From DATKZB01 sp035528235 (lineage in GTDB: Bacteria; Planctomycetota; Phycisphaerae; FEN-1346), in the NCBI GenBank assembly GCA_035528235.1, contig DATKZB010000366.1, forward strand, positions 1-12,301: DNA of 12,301 nucleotides, given 5' to 3'. Below the pieces are notes generated by a model. It saw only the letters and a program-made list of their open reading frames with translations, did no database searches and was not told where the DNA came from. Made by a program: the position numbers and the translations under genes. The number at the start of each line of letters is the position of its first letter. Positions within the stretch are counted from its first letter, which is position 1. Below are positions 1 to 5,265 of this stretch, in pieces.

Positions 1-156
1 GAATAAGCGTGGCTTCGCTCCCCTGCGGCAAGGCGTAGGCCGTCGCGAGCCGCGACGCCATGAATGCCAGCCAGAAGCCCGACAGCAGCCCGGACGCTCC
101 CCTCTCGCCCACCTGCTTTTCGGTCAGGTAAGTGGTCGCCCGGGGCGGCAGTTGCC
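1..156 (-). pseudogene. MFS-type transporter fragment, left-truncated by window edge, 5' end broken
   Basis: Read on the minus strand, positions from about 156 down to 1 give an open frame containing TYLTEKQVGERGASGLLSG followed by FWLAFMASRLATAYALP. This pattern (a loop ending in TYLTE, then a helix with FWLAFMASRL) resembles the start of the second half of major facilitator superfamily permeases. The frame continues past the left edge. Upstream of it I find no N-terminal half: the same frame stays open to a stop near position 330 but the residues stop looking like a transporter, and a transposase remnant overlaps in another frame. I infer a 5'-truncated, probably dead permease gene; a frameshifted intact gene is less likely. 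Family assignment is by eye on about 45 residues. Confidence 0.42.
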
Positions 157-213
157 GCACGGCGCGAGATCGTGCGGCACATCCGGGATCGCGACTCGCG
201 CGATACGAGGCAT
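124..213 (-). pseudogene. Remnant of REP-associated (Y1/IS200-like) transposase N-terminus
   Basis: The minus-strand frame from the ATG at 213 to the TGA at 124 encodes 29 residues beginning MPRIARVAIPDVPHDLAPCG. Family members typically begin MPR-ARVV-PGVPHHVTQRGNRRQ. The spacing of PH, RGN-like (CGN) and R residues is kept while the diagnostic residues have decayed, and the frame stops where a full transposase would go on for another 150 or more residues. It overlaps the upstream edge of the permease fragment in a different frame, so the two remnants were probably joined by insertion or deletion. These transposases are single-strand HUH-type enzymes that act on palindromic REP-like repeats, which are plentiful in this window. 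Confidence 0.45.
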
Positions 214-299
214 GTCGGCATCCCAACCCCCGACCGGCCCGGCGCAAGGCAAACGTGGGTAGAATCACCAGGATTCCACGCCCGAAGCCATGAGGGGGT

Positions 300-360
300 A
301 TGAAAATGGTAAGGTGTCCCGCGATTTGCTATTTCACCCCCATTGTCTTGTGTCCCCATG
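300..360. repeat. Paired GTGTCCC motifs upstream of transposase remnant
   Basis: The plus strand carries AAGGTGTCCC (311-320) and TTGTGTCCCC (348-357) within 50 bp, directly after the stop of the 205-residue gene. From memory, such GTGTCCC pairs often occur in the upstream regions of REP-associated transposase genes. Here they lie upstream of the remnant at 124-213 on the same (minus) reading direction. I treat the stretch as the left end of that element; no target-site duplication is evident. Confidence 0.35.
342..357 (+). repeat. Left inverted motif flanking the low-GC block
   Basis: ATTGTCTTGTGTCCCC points inward to the low-GC cargo. Its partner at 2201-2218, read on the minus strand, is ATTGTTATGGGTGTCCCC. 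They share ATTGT and GTGTCCCC but differ in spacing by 2 bp. The match is short, so chance or membership in a dispersed repeat family remains possible. Confidence 0.35.
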
Positions 361-978
361 TCAAGATGGGATGGAGCCAATGAAAATTAGGAAGCTCCGC
401 CCTTTGTCTGTAACCGACAAGATGTTGCCCATCTGCGTTACGAGTCCATTCGTCTGAAGCGCATTCAGGACCGCCTCGCGCTCATTCTCGGAACCGAAAT
501 TGAACCCCGGCCAGAGCAATGAGAAGTATTCGCGCGTTATCTGCCCTTGTTGCGAGTGAAAGTACCACAGAACTTGTTTGGTGTGAGGAACAAGGAATCG
601 GTCCAAGTACATAAACTCCCAATAGCGGGAAGCAGACCACGCCTTCTCGATTTCCTGCCTCGCCGAATTGCGAAGGTCCTCCTTTTGCTTGGTAGTTAGG
701 TTGAGTTGATTCTGCAGGCCGTCCACGAACGCACTGAGTTCTTCTAGCTGCTGGGGATCAAGTTTGACGGTGCCCGGCTCTTCCTTCTCAATGGGTTCGG
801 GCTTTGGCTGTTGGGCCTGGATCTCGAACCCGCTTGGTGTGCGCACACTGATGTTGCGCAAGAGGTGATCGAGCGGCTTTCGGAGGCACCACACGATAAG
901 CAGAATGCCCGCACTACCCAGCAGTGGCCAAGCCAGGATGACCTTCAAGTACTCAAGGACGGTTTCATTCCACGACAT
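361..978 (-). CDS. Membrane-anchored protein with predicted winged-helix C-terminus, function unknown
   Basis: 205 residues. One N-terminal transmembrane helix (about 11-32) is followed by basic residues (R33, K34), so the bulk is predicted cytoplasmic. The stretch LLRNISVRTPSGFEIQAQQ (about 39-57) resembles the membrane-proximal segment seen in a group of bacterial hypothetical proteins. A Pro/Glu-rich linker (55-70), a Gln/Glu-rich probable coiled coil (73-115) and a C-terminal part (about 118-205) follow. The end, with AVLNALQTNGLV and SVTDKGRSFLIFIG, reads like a winged helix. I do not recognise a characterised function; this build recurs in accessory and defence-like islands (inference). 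The ATG at 978 has a purine-rich AGAAGGGGG 7 bp upstream. Base composition is near half GC, far below the plus-strand genes to the right, which suggests transfer. A 35-codon ORF ends 39 bp upstream on the same strand. Confidence 0.72.
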   Translation of the reverse strand: MSWNETVLEYLKVILAWPLLGSAGILLIVWCLRKPLDHLLRNISVRTPSGFEIQAQQPKPEPIEKEEPGTVKLDPQQLEELSAFVDGLQNQLNLTTKQKEDLRNSARQEIEKAWSASRYWEFMYLDRFLVPHTKQVLWYFHSQQGQITREYFSLLWPGFNFGSENEREAVLNALQTNGLVTQMGNILSVTDKGRSFLIFIGSIPS

Positions 979-1017
979 AACGCGCCCCCTTCTCAGCTGT
1001 CACTCGTTGACTTGACG

Positions 1018-1125
1018 CTAAAGTGCCATCGAATTCTTGACCGCCTGCGTGGTGCCGCTCGTCATGCCTTCCATAAACATCTTGTCGCCGCCTTCTTGAA
1101 CCCACGAACGGGGATACGTTACCAT
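1018..1125 (-). CDS. Possible 35-residue small protein upstream of the membrane protein gene
   Basis: A minus-strand ORF runs from the ATG at 1125 to the TAG at 1018. It begins MVTYPRSWVQEGGDKMFMEG and ends in KNSMAL. AAGGG lies 7 bp before the ATG as a plausible ribosome binding site. The next gene on the same strand starts 39 bp downstream, so the two could be co-transcribed. The composition is soluble, mixed-charge and Met-rich rather than random GC-driven Ala/Arg/Pro, which favours real coding. The frame is open upstream of the ATG back to about position 1200, so it could instead be the tail of a decayed longer gene. No family recognised. Confidence 0.35.
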   Translation of the reverse strand: MVTYPRSWVQEGGDKMFMEGMTSGTTQAVKNSMAL

Positions 1126-1141
1126 TGTCTGCCCTTGCGCG

Positions 1142-1185
1142 GCGGGCCGCGTCTTCCCGGAACGAGGCGGCGGCCCGCGACAGTC
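1142..1185. repeat. GC-rich imperfect hairpin
   Basis: GCGGGCCGC on the left pairs with GCGGCCCGC about 20 bp further right, a 9-bp stem in the leader of the small ORF at 1018-1125. It has no T-run on either side, so I see no intrinsic terminator; it may be a repeat or leader structure. Confidence 0.4.
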
Positions 1186-1209
1186 AACACAAGAACACTA
1201 CTGTGTCCT

Positions 1210-1235
1210 CAGATTCCCCGCCCCCAGATTCCCCG
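1210..1235. repeat. Short direct repeat of CAGATTCCCCG
   Basis: CAGATTCCCCG occurs at 1210-1220 and again at 1225-1235. The 1126-1292 interval otherwise holds only the hairpins listed separately; I see no gene in it. Confidence 0.5.
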
Positions 1236-1269
1236 GGGCAAGGCAGGAAACCCCGCCGCCAGGACCGCT

Positions 1270-1292
1270 CCGGCGGGTGATCAGCCCGCCGG
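1270..1292 (-). terminator. Hairpin directly after the stop of the 273-residue gene
   Basis: CCGGCGGG (1270-1277) and CCCGCCGG (1285-1292) form a perfect 8-bp stem with a 7-nt loop. It begins with the base next to the TAA stop of the minus-strand gene at 1293. No U-tract follows on either strand, so it is not a textbook intrinsic terminator; it could stabilise the mRNA end or assist termination. Confidence 0.4.
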
Positions 1293-2114
1293 TTATTCAG
1301 GCCACCTACTAGCCGCGTCGTTCACCTTGATTGAGCCACGAATGAGACTCAGGTCGCCGGCCGCGCTCTTCTTAGAGACCTTCCTGATTGTCAACCTAGC
1401 CATATAAAGGCTCTCGGCGGCATTGGAGATCATGAACTCCATGCCCTCGGCTACTCCGTCTTCGGCACCAAGATTAATCGAGGCCGTCTTTGCCCTGGTG
1501 TCCACTGCCGTGACATAGCCTGTCTTGTCGTCAGCGCGGCGGGTTCGGACGGCAGCTTTCTCCTGCGGCGTCTGACGTAGGGTTTCCTTGAGGTTACCGA
1601 TCTCTGCATCGGCGGCTTTGAGTTTGTGGTAAAGCTCTTGAATACGGCATTCTGCAGCAATCTTCTCTTCGGATGTCCGGCGCAGGGTCTTTTTGAGGTT
1701 GCCGATCTCGGCATCGGCGGGGTTGAGGTCGTAGTAAGCCAGCAGTGAGGCGACTGCCATAAACGCGAGGCCAAGCGTGAGCAATACCCCCAGTACCATC
1801 CAGCCGAAGGCGGACCAACCGCCCACTCTGGGAGTGATCTTTTTGGGCGGGGCTGGGCGGGGCGCAACCGGGGAAGGACAAGGCGCTGGTTGATGTGGCG
1901 GCCGCGCCGCTGGGCAAGGAGCAGGCGCTGGTTGAGGCGGCCGCTGCGCCGCTACGATTCGTGCCCGTCTTGAAACGTTCTCCAAGCGCCGTGCCTCGCG
2001 GTCCTCCTTCCATGAACAGTATGCTCCGACTATGAACATGAGAGCGAAGTAGGCCAGAGGAGAGAGAAGAGTGGCAAACACGATTGCAGCTACGATAATG
2101 CAGAAAAGGTACAT
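1293..2114 (-). CDS. Two-helix membrane protein with Pro-rich linker, duplicated coiled coil and C-terminal beta domain
   Basis: 273 residues. Helix 1 spans about 2-32. A basic segment and a Pro/Ala-rich linker (57-90) with a near repeat of QPAPAPCP and HQPAPCPSP follow, then helix 2 (about 103-128). Next is a coiled-coil region in which ADAEIGNLK recurs exactly 35 residues apart (133 and 168), five heptads. The C-terminal domain (about 199-265) contains GYVTAV and NLGAEDGVAEGMEF. A pattern of G-V-V followed by N-L-G-DGV--GM-F recurs in planctomycete envelope proteins and is loosely like the FlgT or MreC C-terminal beta domains (family memory, not proven). With two helices, both ends probably lie on the same side of the membrane. 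The ATG at 2114 is preceded by GGGGGG 6 bp upstream and by a good promoter. Composition is lower in GC than the core genes. Function unknown. Confidence 0.72.
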   Translation of the reverse strand: MYLFCIIVAAIVFATLLSPLAYFALMFIVGAYCSWKEDREARRLENVSRRARIVAAQRPPQPAPAPCPAARPPHQPAPCPSPVAPRPAPPKKITPRVGGWSAFGWMVLGVLLTLGLAFMAVASLLAYYDLNPADAEIGNLKKTLRRTSEEKIAAECRIQELYHKLKAADAEIGNLKETLRQTPQEKAAVRTRRADDKTGYVTAVDTRAKTASINLGAEDGVAEGMEFMISNAAESLYMARLTIRKVSKKSAAGDLSLIRGSIKVNDAASRWPE

Positions 2115-2142
2115 TGGATGCCCCCCATGTGCGTTTTAGTTT

Positions 2143-2171
2143 AGTGTACGCCAACTGTCCCACAAGGGCAA
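2143..2171 (-). promoter_or_regulatory. Sigma-70-like promoter for the 273-residue gene
   Basis: On the minus strand TTGCCC (2166-2171) is followed by exactly 17 bp and TACACT (2143-2148). A start near 2136 would give a leader of about 22 nt before the ATG at 2114. Confidence 0.6.
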
Positions 2172-2180
2172 GCCATTTTG

Positions 2181-2211
2181 TGGGTCCCCCCGGGAGTTCT
2201 GGGGACACCCA
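2181..2211. repeat. Imperfect hairpin with GGGGACACCCA arm
   Basis: TGGGTCCCCC (2181-2190) can pair with GGGGACACCCA (2201-2211), apart from a 2-nt bulge. The right arm is part of the inverted motif paired with 342-357. Confidence 0.45.
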
Positions 2212-2218
2212 TAACAAT
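2201..2218 (-). repeat. Right inverted motif flanking the low-GC block
   Basis: Read on the minus strand this is ATTGTTATGGGTGTCCCC, the counterpart of the left motif at 342-357. Together they bracket about 1.9 kb holding all the low-GC genes. Confidence 0.35.
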
Positions 2219-2270
2219 CCGGGTCAAGAGCGCCTCGAGCGGGCAGGCCAACCGGGTCCGGCCGCAGTGG

Positions 2271-2339
2271 GCGGCGCGCCCGGCGCGGGGCCGCGGTTGG
2301 CGCTGTACGGGCCCATGTCCGCCGCTATAATACGGCCTG
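2271..2339 (+). repeat. Promoter-bearing repeat, copy A
   Basis: This segment aligns without gaps to 2541-2609, at an offset of 270 bp. The shared core is GGTTGGCGCTGTAC (2295-2308), TCCGCCGCTATAAT and ACGGCCTG. Copy A contains a perfect TATAAT at 2326-2331. No gene on the plus strand begins after it before copy B, so any transcript would run into the hairpin at 2386-2432. Confidence 0.7.
2326..2331 (+). promoter_or_regulatory. TATAAT -10 element in repeat copy A
   Basis: Perfect -10 hexamer. The hexamer 17 bp upstream is CTGTAC (2303-2308), a poor -35; TTGGCG at 2297-2302 is closer to consensus but 23 bp away. Both are conserved in copy B. Confidence 0.4.
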
Positions 2340-2371
2340 CAGTGGTGGGCGTGCAAGACGCAGCGATGTAT

Positions 2372-2438
2372 TGTTTTCCTTTTTTAAGCCCCGTCAGGGG
2401 CGCCTGGTCTGGAGGCGCTCCTGACGGGGCTTGAAACA
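2372..2438. repeat. Long near-perfect inverted repeat (19-bp stem, 9-nt loop)
   Basis: AAGCCCCGTCAGGGGCGCC (2386-2404) pairs with GGCGCTCCTGACGGGGCTT (2414-2432) with a single G-T wobble. Outside the stem TTGTTTTC (left) and GAAACAA (right) are also complementary, but the left side has an extra T-rich stretch (2380-2385). The T-run precedes the stem on the plus strand, so this is not an intrinsic terminator in either direction. It looks like a dispersed palindromic (REP- or MITE-like) element. Confidence 0.75.
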
Positions 2439-2463
2439 AAGGGGGGGGTGGGTGTCCTCGATT

Positions 2464-2483
2464 CCACGGGCTCGCGCCCGTGG
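2464..2483. repeat. Perfect hairpin CCACGGGC / GCCCGTGG
   Basis: An 8-bp perfect stem with a TCGC loop, followed by CTACA. I recall similar palindromes ending in GTGGCTACA as a dispersed repeat in planctomycete intergenic regions (memory, not searched). Confidence 0.65.
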
Positions 2484-2496
2484 CTACAGACCACCC

Positions 2497-2510
2497 GCCC
2501 CTCACGGGGC
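2497..2510. repeat. Small hairpin GCCCC / GGGGC
   Basis: A 5-bp GC stem with a TCAC loop, related in sequence (CCCCTCACGGGGC) to the larger CCCCTGACGGGGC element at 2386-2432, so possibly another member of that repeat family. Confidence 0.4.
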
Positions 2511-2540
2511 TGCCACAGAACACGGCCACAGCGCGCCCGA

Positions 2541-2609
2541 CGCGGGCGCCGGGCGCGGGCCCCCGGTTGGCGCTGTACCGGCCGGGGTCCGCCGCTATAA
2601 TACGGCCTG
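2541..2609 (+). promoter_or_regulatory. Promoter-bearing repeat, copy B (drives the protease gene)
   Basis: Ungapped counterpart of 2271-2339. TATAAT lies at 2596-2601, with CTGTAC 17 bp upstream and TTGGCG at 2567-2572. A start near 2608 would give a leader of about 41 nt to the ATG at 2649, which carries AGGGG (2636-2640) 8 bp upstream. This placement makes it the likely promoter of the protease gene. Confidence 0.55.
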
Positions 2610-2648
2610 AGGTCGAAAGGGCTCTTCAGCGATACAGGGGAATACGCC

Positions 2649-4178
2649 ATGACGTTACGCGTCGCGCCAGTGCCTCCAGAACACTGGCGGACAAGCCGCC
2701 AGTGGCACCCCGCCAAGAGTGACACTACCTTTCTGGAAAGGGCACTAGTCCTGTGGGCGCCGCTCGCGCTGGTGGTCGCGATGGCGGCCGGATGCGGCGA
2801 GCCGACGGCCGGCTACGATGTGCCGCGCGGGGCTTCGTACGAAATGATGCGACGAACGGCGGTCGTCGAGGTGTTCGAGGCGTGCAAGGATTCGGTCGTC
2901 AACATCGGCTGTTCCCGGCGCGACGAGAAGGACCCGAACACGACGCACACCGAGTACGCCAGCGGCGTGGTCGTCCATCCGGCGGGGTTCGTCCTGACGA
3001 ACGGGCACGTCCTTCGCCATGGCGGCGACGTGGCGGTGGGGTTCGAGGGCGGTAAGGACTACCCGGCCCGGCCGGTGGCGCTCGACGAAACGGGCGACCT
3101 CGCGCTGCTGAAGATCGAGGCCGGGTCGCGCCTGAAGCCCATCCGTTTCGGCCGCAGCCGCGGGTTGCTGGTGGGCGAACGCGTCGTCACGATGGGCAAT
3201 CCCCTCGGCATGGGCATGACGGTGGCCGAGGGTATCGTCAGTGCCATCGGGCGGTCCACCCAGTCGGAGTACACGTTCTACCCGGACATGATTCAGACCG
3301 ACGCCACGACGAACCCGGGCAGTTCCGGGGGGCCGCTGCTCAACGTGTCGGGCGAGATGGTCGGTCTCAACACGACCAAGAACCTCCAGGCCGACAACAT
3401 CGCGTTCGCCATCCCGGCCGACCGCATTCGCGAGAGCCTGCCCCGCCTGCTCGACGTCGAGGGACGTTACGGGTTCGTCCTGGGCATGGACGTGGCGGAC
3501 GAAGGCCCCGCCCGCGTCGCCAAGGTCATCGCGGGGTCGCCCGCCGAGGCCGGCGGCGTGCGGGTGGGCGACGTGGTGACCCGCCTGGGTCCGGAGAACG
3601 TGGCCTCGGCGCTGGATTTCTGTCTGGCGCTGGTCGAGTGTCGCGGCGGCGAGGCCCTGCCGATGCAGGTCCTGCGCGATGAGCGGTTCGTCTCTCTGAC
3701 CGTGACGCCGACGAAGGTGGAGCCGCGCGCGGCCGAGACGGTGGCCGGCCTCCGCCCGGGCCTCTCGCGGTCCTTCTACGAGGGCGAGTGGGAGGCGCTG
3801 CCCGATTTCTCGGCGCTAAAGGCCGCCCAGACCGACCGGGCCGAGACGTTCGGCCTGGGTCCGTACGCCGGGCGCGACGACTTCGGCCTGCGGCTGACGG
3901 GTTACATCGAGGTGCCCGCCGACGGCATCTACGCGTTCTACACGACGTCCGACGACGGCAGCCGCCTGCACGTGGGCGACCGGCTCGTGGTGGACAACGA
4001 CGGGCTGCACCCGCCGCGCGAGGTCCGCGGGTTCGTCTCGCTGAAGAAGGGCACGCATCGCATCACCGTCACGTTCTTCGAGCGCCGCGGCGGCGACACG
4101 CTGGAGGTGCGGTGGGGAGGGCCGGGCCTGCCCAAGGCGCCGATACCCGCGTCGGTCCTGTCGAGTCCGCCGTCGTAG
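2649..4178 (+). CDS. Trypsin-like (HtrA/DegP-type) protease with PDZ and PA14 domains, probable lipoprotein
   Basis: 509 residues. A hydrophobic stretch (about 32-47) ends at C49 in MAAGC, a possible lipobox, so the mature protein is probably membrane-anchored outside the cytoplasm. The protease domain (about 70-270) keeps the triad: H120 in TNGHV, D150 in GDLALLKIE, S226 in GSSGGPL (the usual GNSGG has Ser in place of Asn). A PDZ domain (about 274-357, with GSPAEAGGVRVGD) follows, then a PA14 domain (about 366-505, with SDDGSRLHVGDRLVVDN), a module that usually binds carbohydrate or cell surfaces. PA14 at the end of an HtrA-type enzyme is unusual. The role is probably envelope protein quality control or surface proteolysis (inference). 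The chosen ATG fits the promoter and ribosome site, but gives 31 residues before the signal helix, part of them encoded by a palindromic repeat. Confidence 0.88.
   Translation: MTLRVAPVPPEHWRTSRQWHPAKSDTTFLERALVLWAPLALVVAMAAGCGEPTAGYDVPRGASYEMMRRTAVVEVFEACKDSVVNIGCSRRDEKDPNTTHTEYASGVVVHPAGFVLTNGHVLRHGGDVAVGFEGGKDYPARPVALDETGDLALLKIEAGSRLKPIRFGRSRGLLVGERVVTMGNPLGMGMTVAEGIVSAIGRSTQSEYTFYPDMIQTDATTNPGSSGGPLLNVSGEMVGLNTTKNLQADNIAFAIPADRIRESLPRLLDVEGRYGFVLGMDVADEGPARVAKVIAGSPAEAGGVRVGDVVTRLGPENVASALDFCLALVECRGGEALPMQVLRDERFVSLTVTPTKVEPRAAETVAGLRPGLSRSFYEGEWEALPDFSALKAAQTDRAETFGLGPYAGRDDFGLRLTGYIEVPADGIYAFYTTSDDGSRLHVGDRLVVDNDGLHPPREVRGFVSLKKGTHRITVTFFERRGGDTLEVRWGGPGLPKAPIPASVLSSPPS
2665..2704. 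repeat. Three-armed palindromic repeat inside the protease N-terminus
   Basis: CGCCAGTG (2665-2672) can pair with CACTGGCG (2682-2689). Alternatively CACTGGCGG (2682-2690) pairs perfectly with CCGCCAGTG (2696-2704) around ACAAG. The two hairpins exclude one another. The repeat encodes residues 6-19 of the protease if the ATG at 2649 is used, ahead of the signal helix. Confidence 0.65.
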
Positions 4179-4203
4179 GTCGCTCGCCGCGGCCGGTGTG
4201 GTC

Positions 4204-4232
4204 TTGCGGCGGGGGCGGGGCGCGGCTATCGT
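4204..4232 (+). promoter_or_regulatory. Possible promoter for the Tat-exported TIM-barrel gene
   Basis: TTGCGG (4204-4209), a 17-bp spacer and TATCGT (4227-4232) lie in the 96-bp gap before the next gene. A start near 4239 would give a leader of about 35 nt. The -10 matches consensus only partly and the surroundings are very GC-rich. Confidence 0.35.
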
Positions 4233-4274
4233 GATGGCGGCTGTCAACCATCCAGCACAATCGGGAGGCATAGC

Positions 4275-5129
4275 ATGATGACGCGACGGGTGTTCCTGAA
4301 GGGCACGGCGGCTGGCGTGGCCGGCGCGGCCGTGGCATCGCACCTGGCGACGGCCCAGGCGGGGACCGCGGCGAAGATCCGCATGAGTTCCTGCTCGTGC
4401 GGCGGTCTGGCGGACTGCAAGAAGGCCGGCCTTGAGGGCGTCGAGGTGGGCGTCGGCGGGCCCGACGACACGCTCCACATCGCCAAGCCCGACGTGCGTC
4501 AACGGTACAAGGACGAGATGAAGCAGACGGGCCTGCCCATCTCGTCGTTCATGATGGGCCTTCTGAACGGCAACCCGCTGGCCACCGACCCGCGCGGCCC
4601 GGCGTGGCTGGAACAGAGCATCGAGGCGGCCGGCGACCTCAAGGTCGGCGTCATCCTCATCGCCTTCTTCGGCAAGGGCAGCCTCAAGGAAGGCCAGGGG
4701 ATGAAGAAGGCCGACGTCGACGTCGTGGTCGAACGCCTCAAGGCCGCCGCCCCCAAGGCCAAGGACGCCGGCACGATCCTGGGCATCGAGAACACGCTCT
4801 CGGCCGAGCAGAACCTGGAGATTCTCGAGCGGATCGGGCACCCGTCGGTCCGCATCTATTACGATTGCTACAACCTGGCCGGCGAGGGGTACGACGTCTG
4901 CGCCGAGATCAAGAGGCTGAAGGACAAGATCTCCATCTTCCATTTCAAGAACGGCGGCGATTACCTCGAGACCGGCAAGGTCAAGTTCGAGCCCATCGCC
5001 AAGGCCATGCAGGAGATCGGGTACCAGGGTTGGATCGTTCTGGAGACCTCCAACCCCTCGAAAGACCGCATCGCCGACGCCCGCAAGAACGCCGAGTACG
5101 TCCGGAAACTCTTCGGCGTGACGGCCTGA
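4275..5129 (+). CDS. Tat-exported sugar phosphate isomerase/epimerase-like TIM-barrel protein
   Basis: 284 residues. The N-terminus TRRVFLKGTAAGVAGAA is a twin-arginine signal, with probable cleavage near 27-30, so the protein folds in the cytoplasm before export. The rest matches the xylose isomerase-like (AP endonuclease 2) TIM-barrel superfamily. The expected acidic/His metal-ligand quartet is visible: E172 in GIENT, D197 in YYDCYN, H223 in FHFKNG and E257 in VLETSN. Members of this superfamily isomerise or epimerise sugars and inositols using a divalent metal. A short Cys-containing stretch SSCSCGG (38-44) follows the signal. GGGAGG lies 6 bp before the first of two adjacent ATGs. Such exported barrels are abundant in planctomycetes and the substrate cannot be told from sequence. 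Confidence 0.85.
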   Translation: MMTRRVFLKGTAAGVAGAAVASHLATAQAGTAAKIRMSSCSCGGLADCKKAGLEGVEVGVGGPDDTLHIAKPDVRQRYKDEMKQTGLPISSFMMGLLNGNPLATDPRGPAWLEQSIEAAGDLKVGVILIAFFGKGSLKEGQGMKKADVDVVVERLKAAAPKAKDAGTILGIENTLSAEQNLEILERIGHPSVRIYYDCYNLAGEGYDVCAEIKRLKDKISIFHFKNGGDYLETGKVKFEPIAKAMQEIGYQGWIVLETSNPSKDRIADARKNAEYVRKLFGVTA

Positions 5130-5132
5130 GCG

Positions 5133-5258
5133 ATAGCGGTTTAACTTTGCGTGTTTGCGCGGCGGGTCCCCGTACCCGCCGCGCTCCCCGTAAGGTGCCG
5201 CGTTGGCGCGGTGGGTGCGGGGACCCACCGCGCAAACAATCCAATCTTAAACCGCTAT
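5133..5258. repeat. Large inverted repeat made of two hairpins (REP/BIME-like)
   Basis: The left arm (5133-5184) and right arm (5206-5258) are inverted copies sharing ATAGCGGTTTAA, TGTTTGCGCGG and the rest with few differences. Each arm also folds on itself with a perfect 11-bp stem: GCGCGGCGGGT / ACCCGCCGCGC on the left and GCGCGGTGGGT / ACCCACCGCGC on the right. The one stem difference is a compensated C-G to T-A change. The element starts 4 bp after the stop of the plus-strand gene and sits between convergent genes, where it may also hinder transcription read-through. Confidence 0.85.
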
Positions 5259-5265
5259 AGGGCGG

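Noticed and set aside
64..303. 79-codon plus-strand frame at the left end
   Set aside because: No ribosome site and Arg/Pro-rich; the minus strand shows recognisable permease and transposase fragments.
2386..2432. Intrinsic terminator
   Set aside because: Strong stem, but the T-run precedes it on the plus strand and becomes an A-run after it on the minus strand.
2372..2510. CRISPR array (GTTTCAAGCCCC-like end and several palindromes)
   Set aside because: The palindromes differ in sequence and size, no regular repeat-spacer spacing, no cas genes.
3816..5228. 470-codon minus-strand frame antisense to the protease end and the TIM-barrel gene
   Set aside because: It is a shadow of two well-supported plus-strand genes, with low-complexity Arg/Ala/Gly sequence and no domain.
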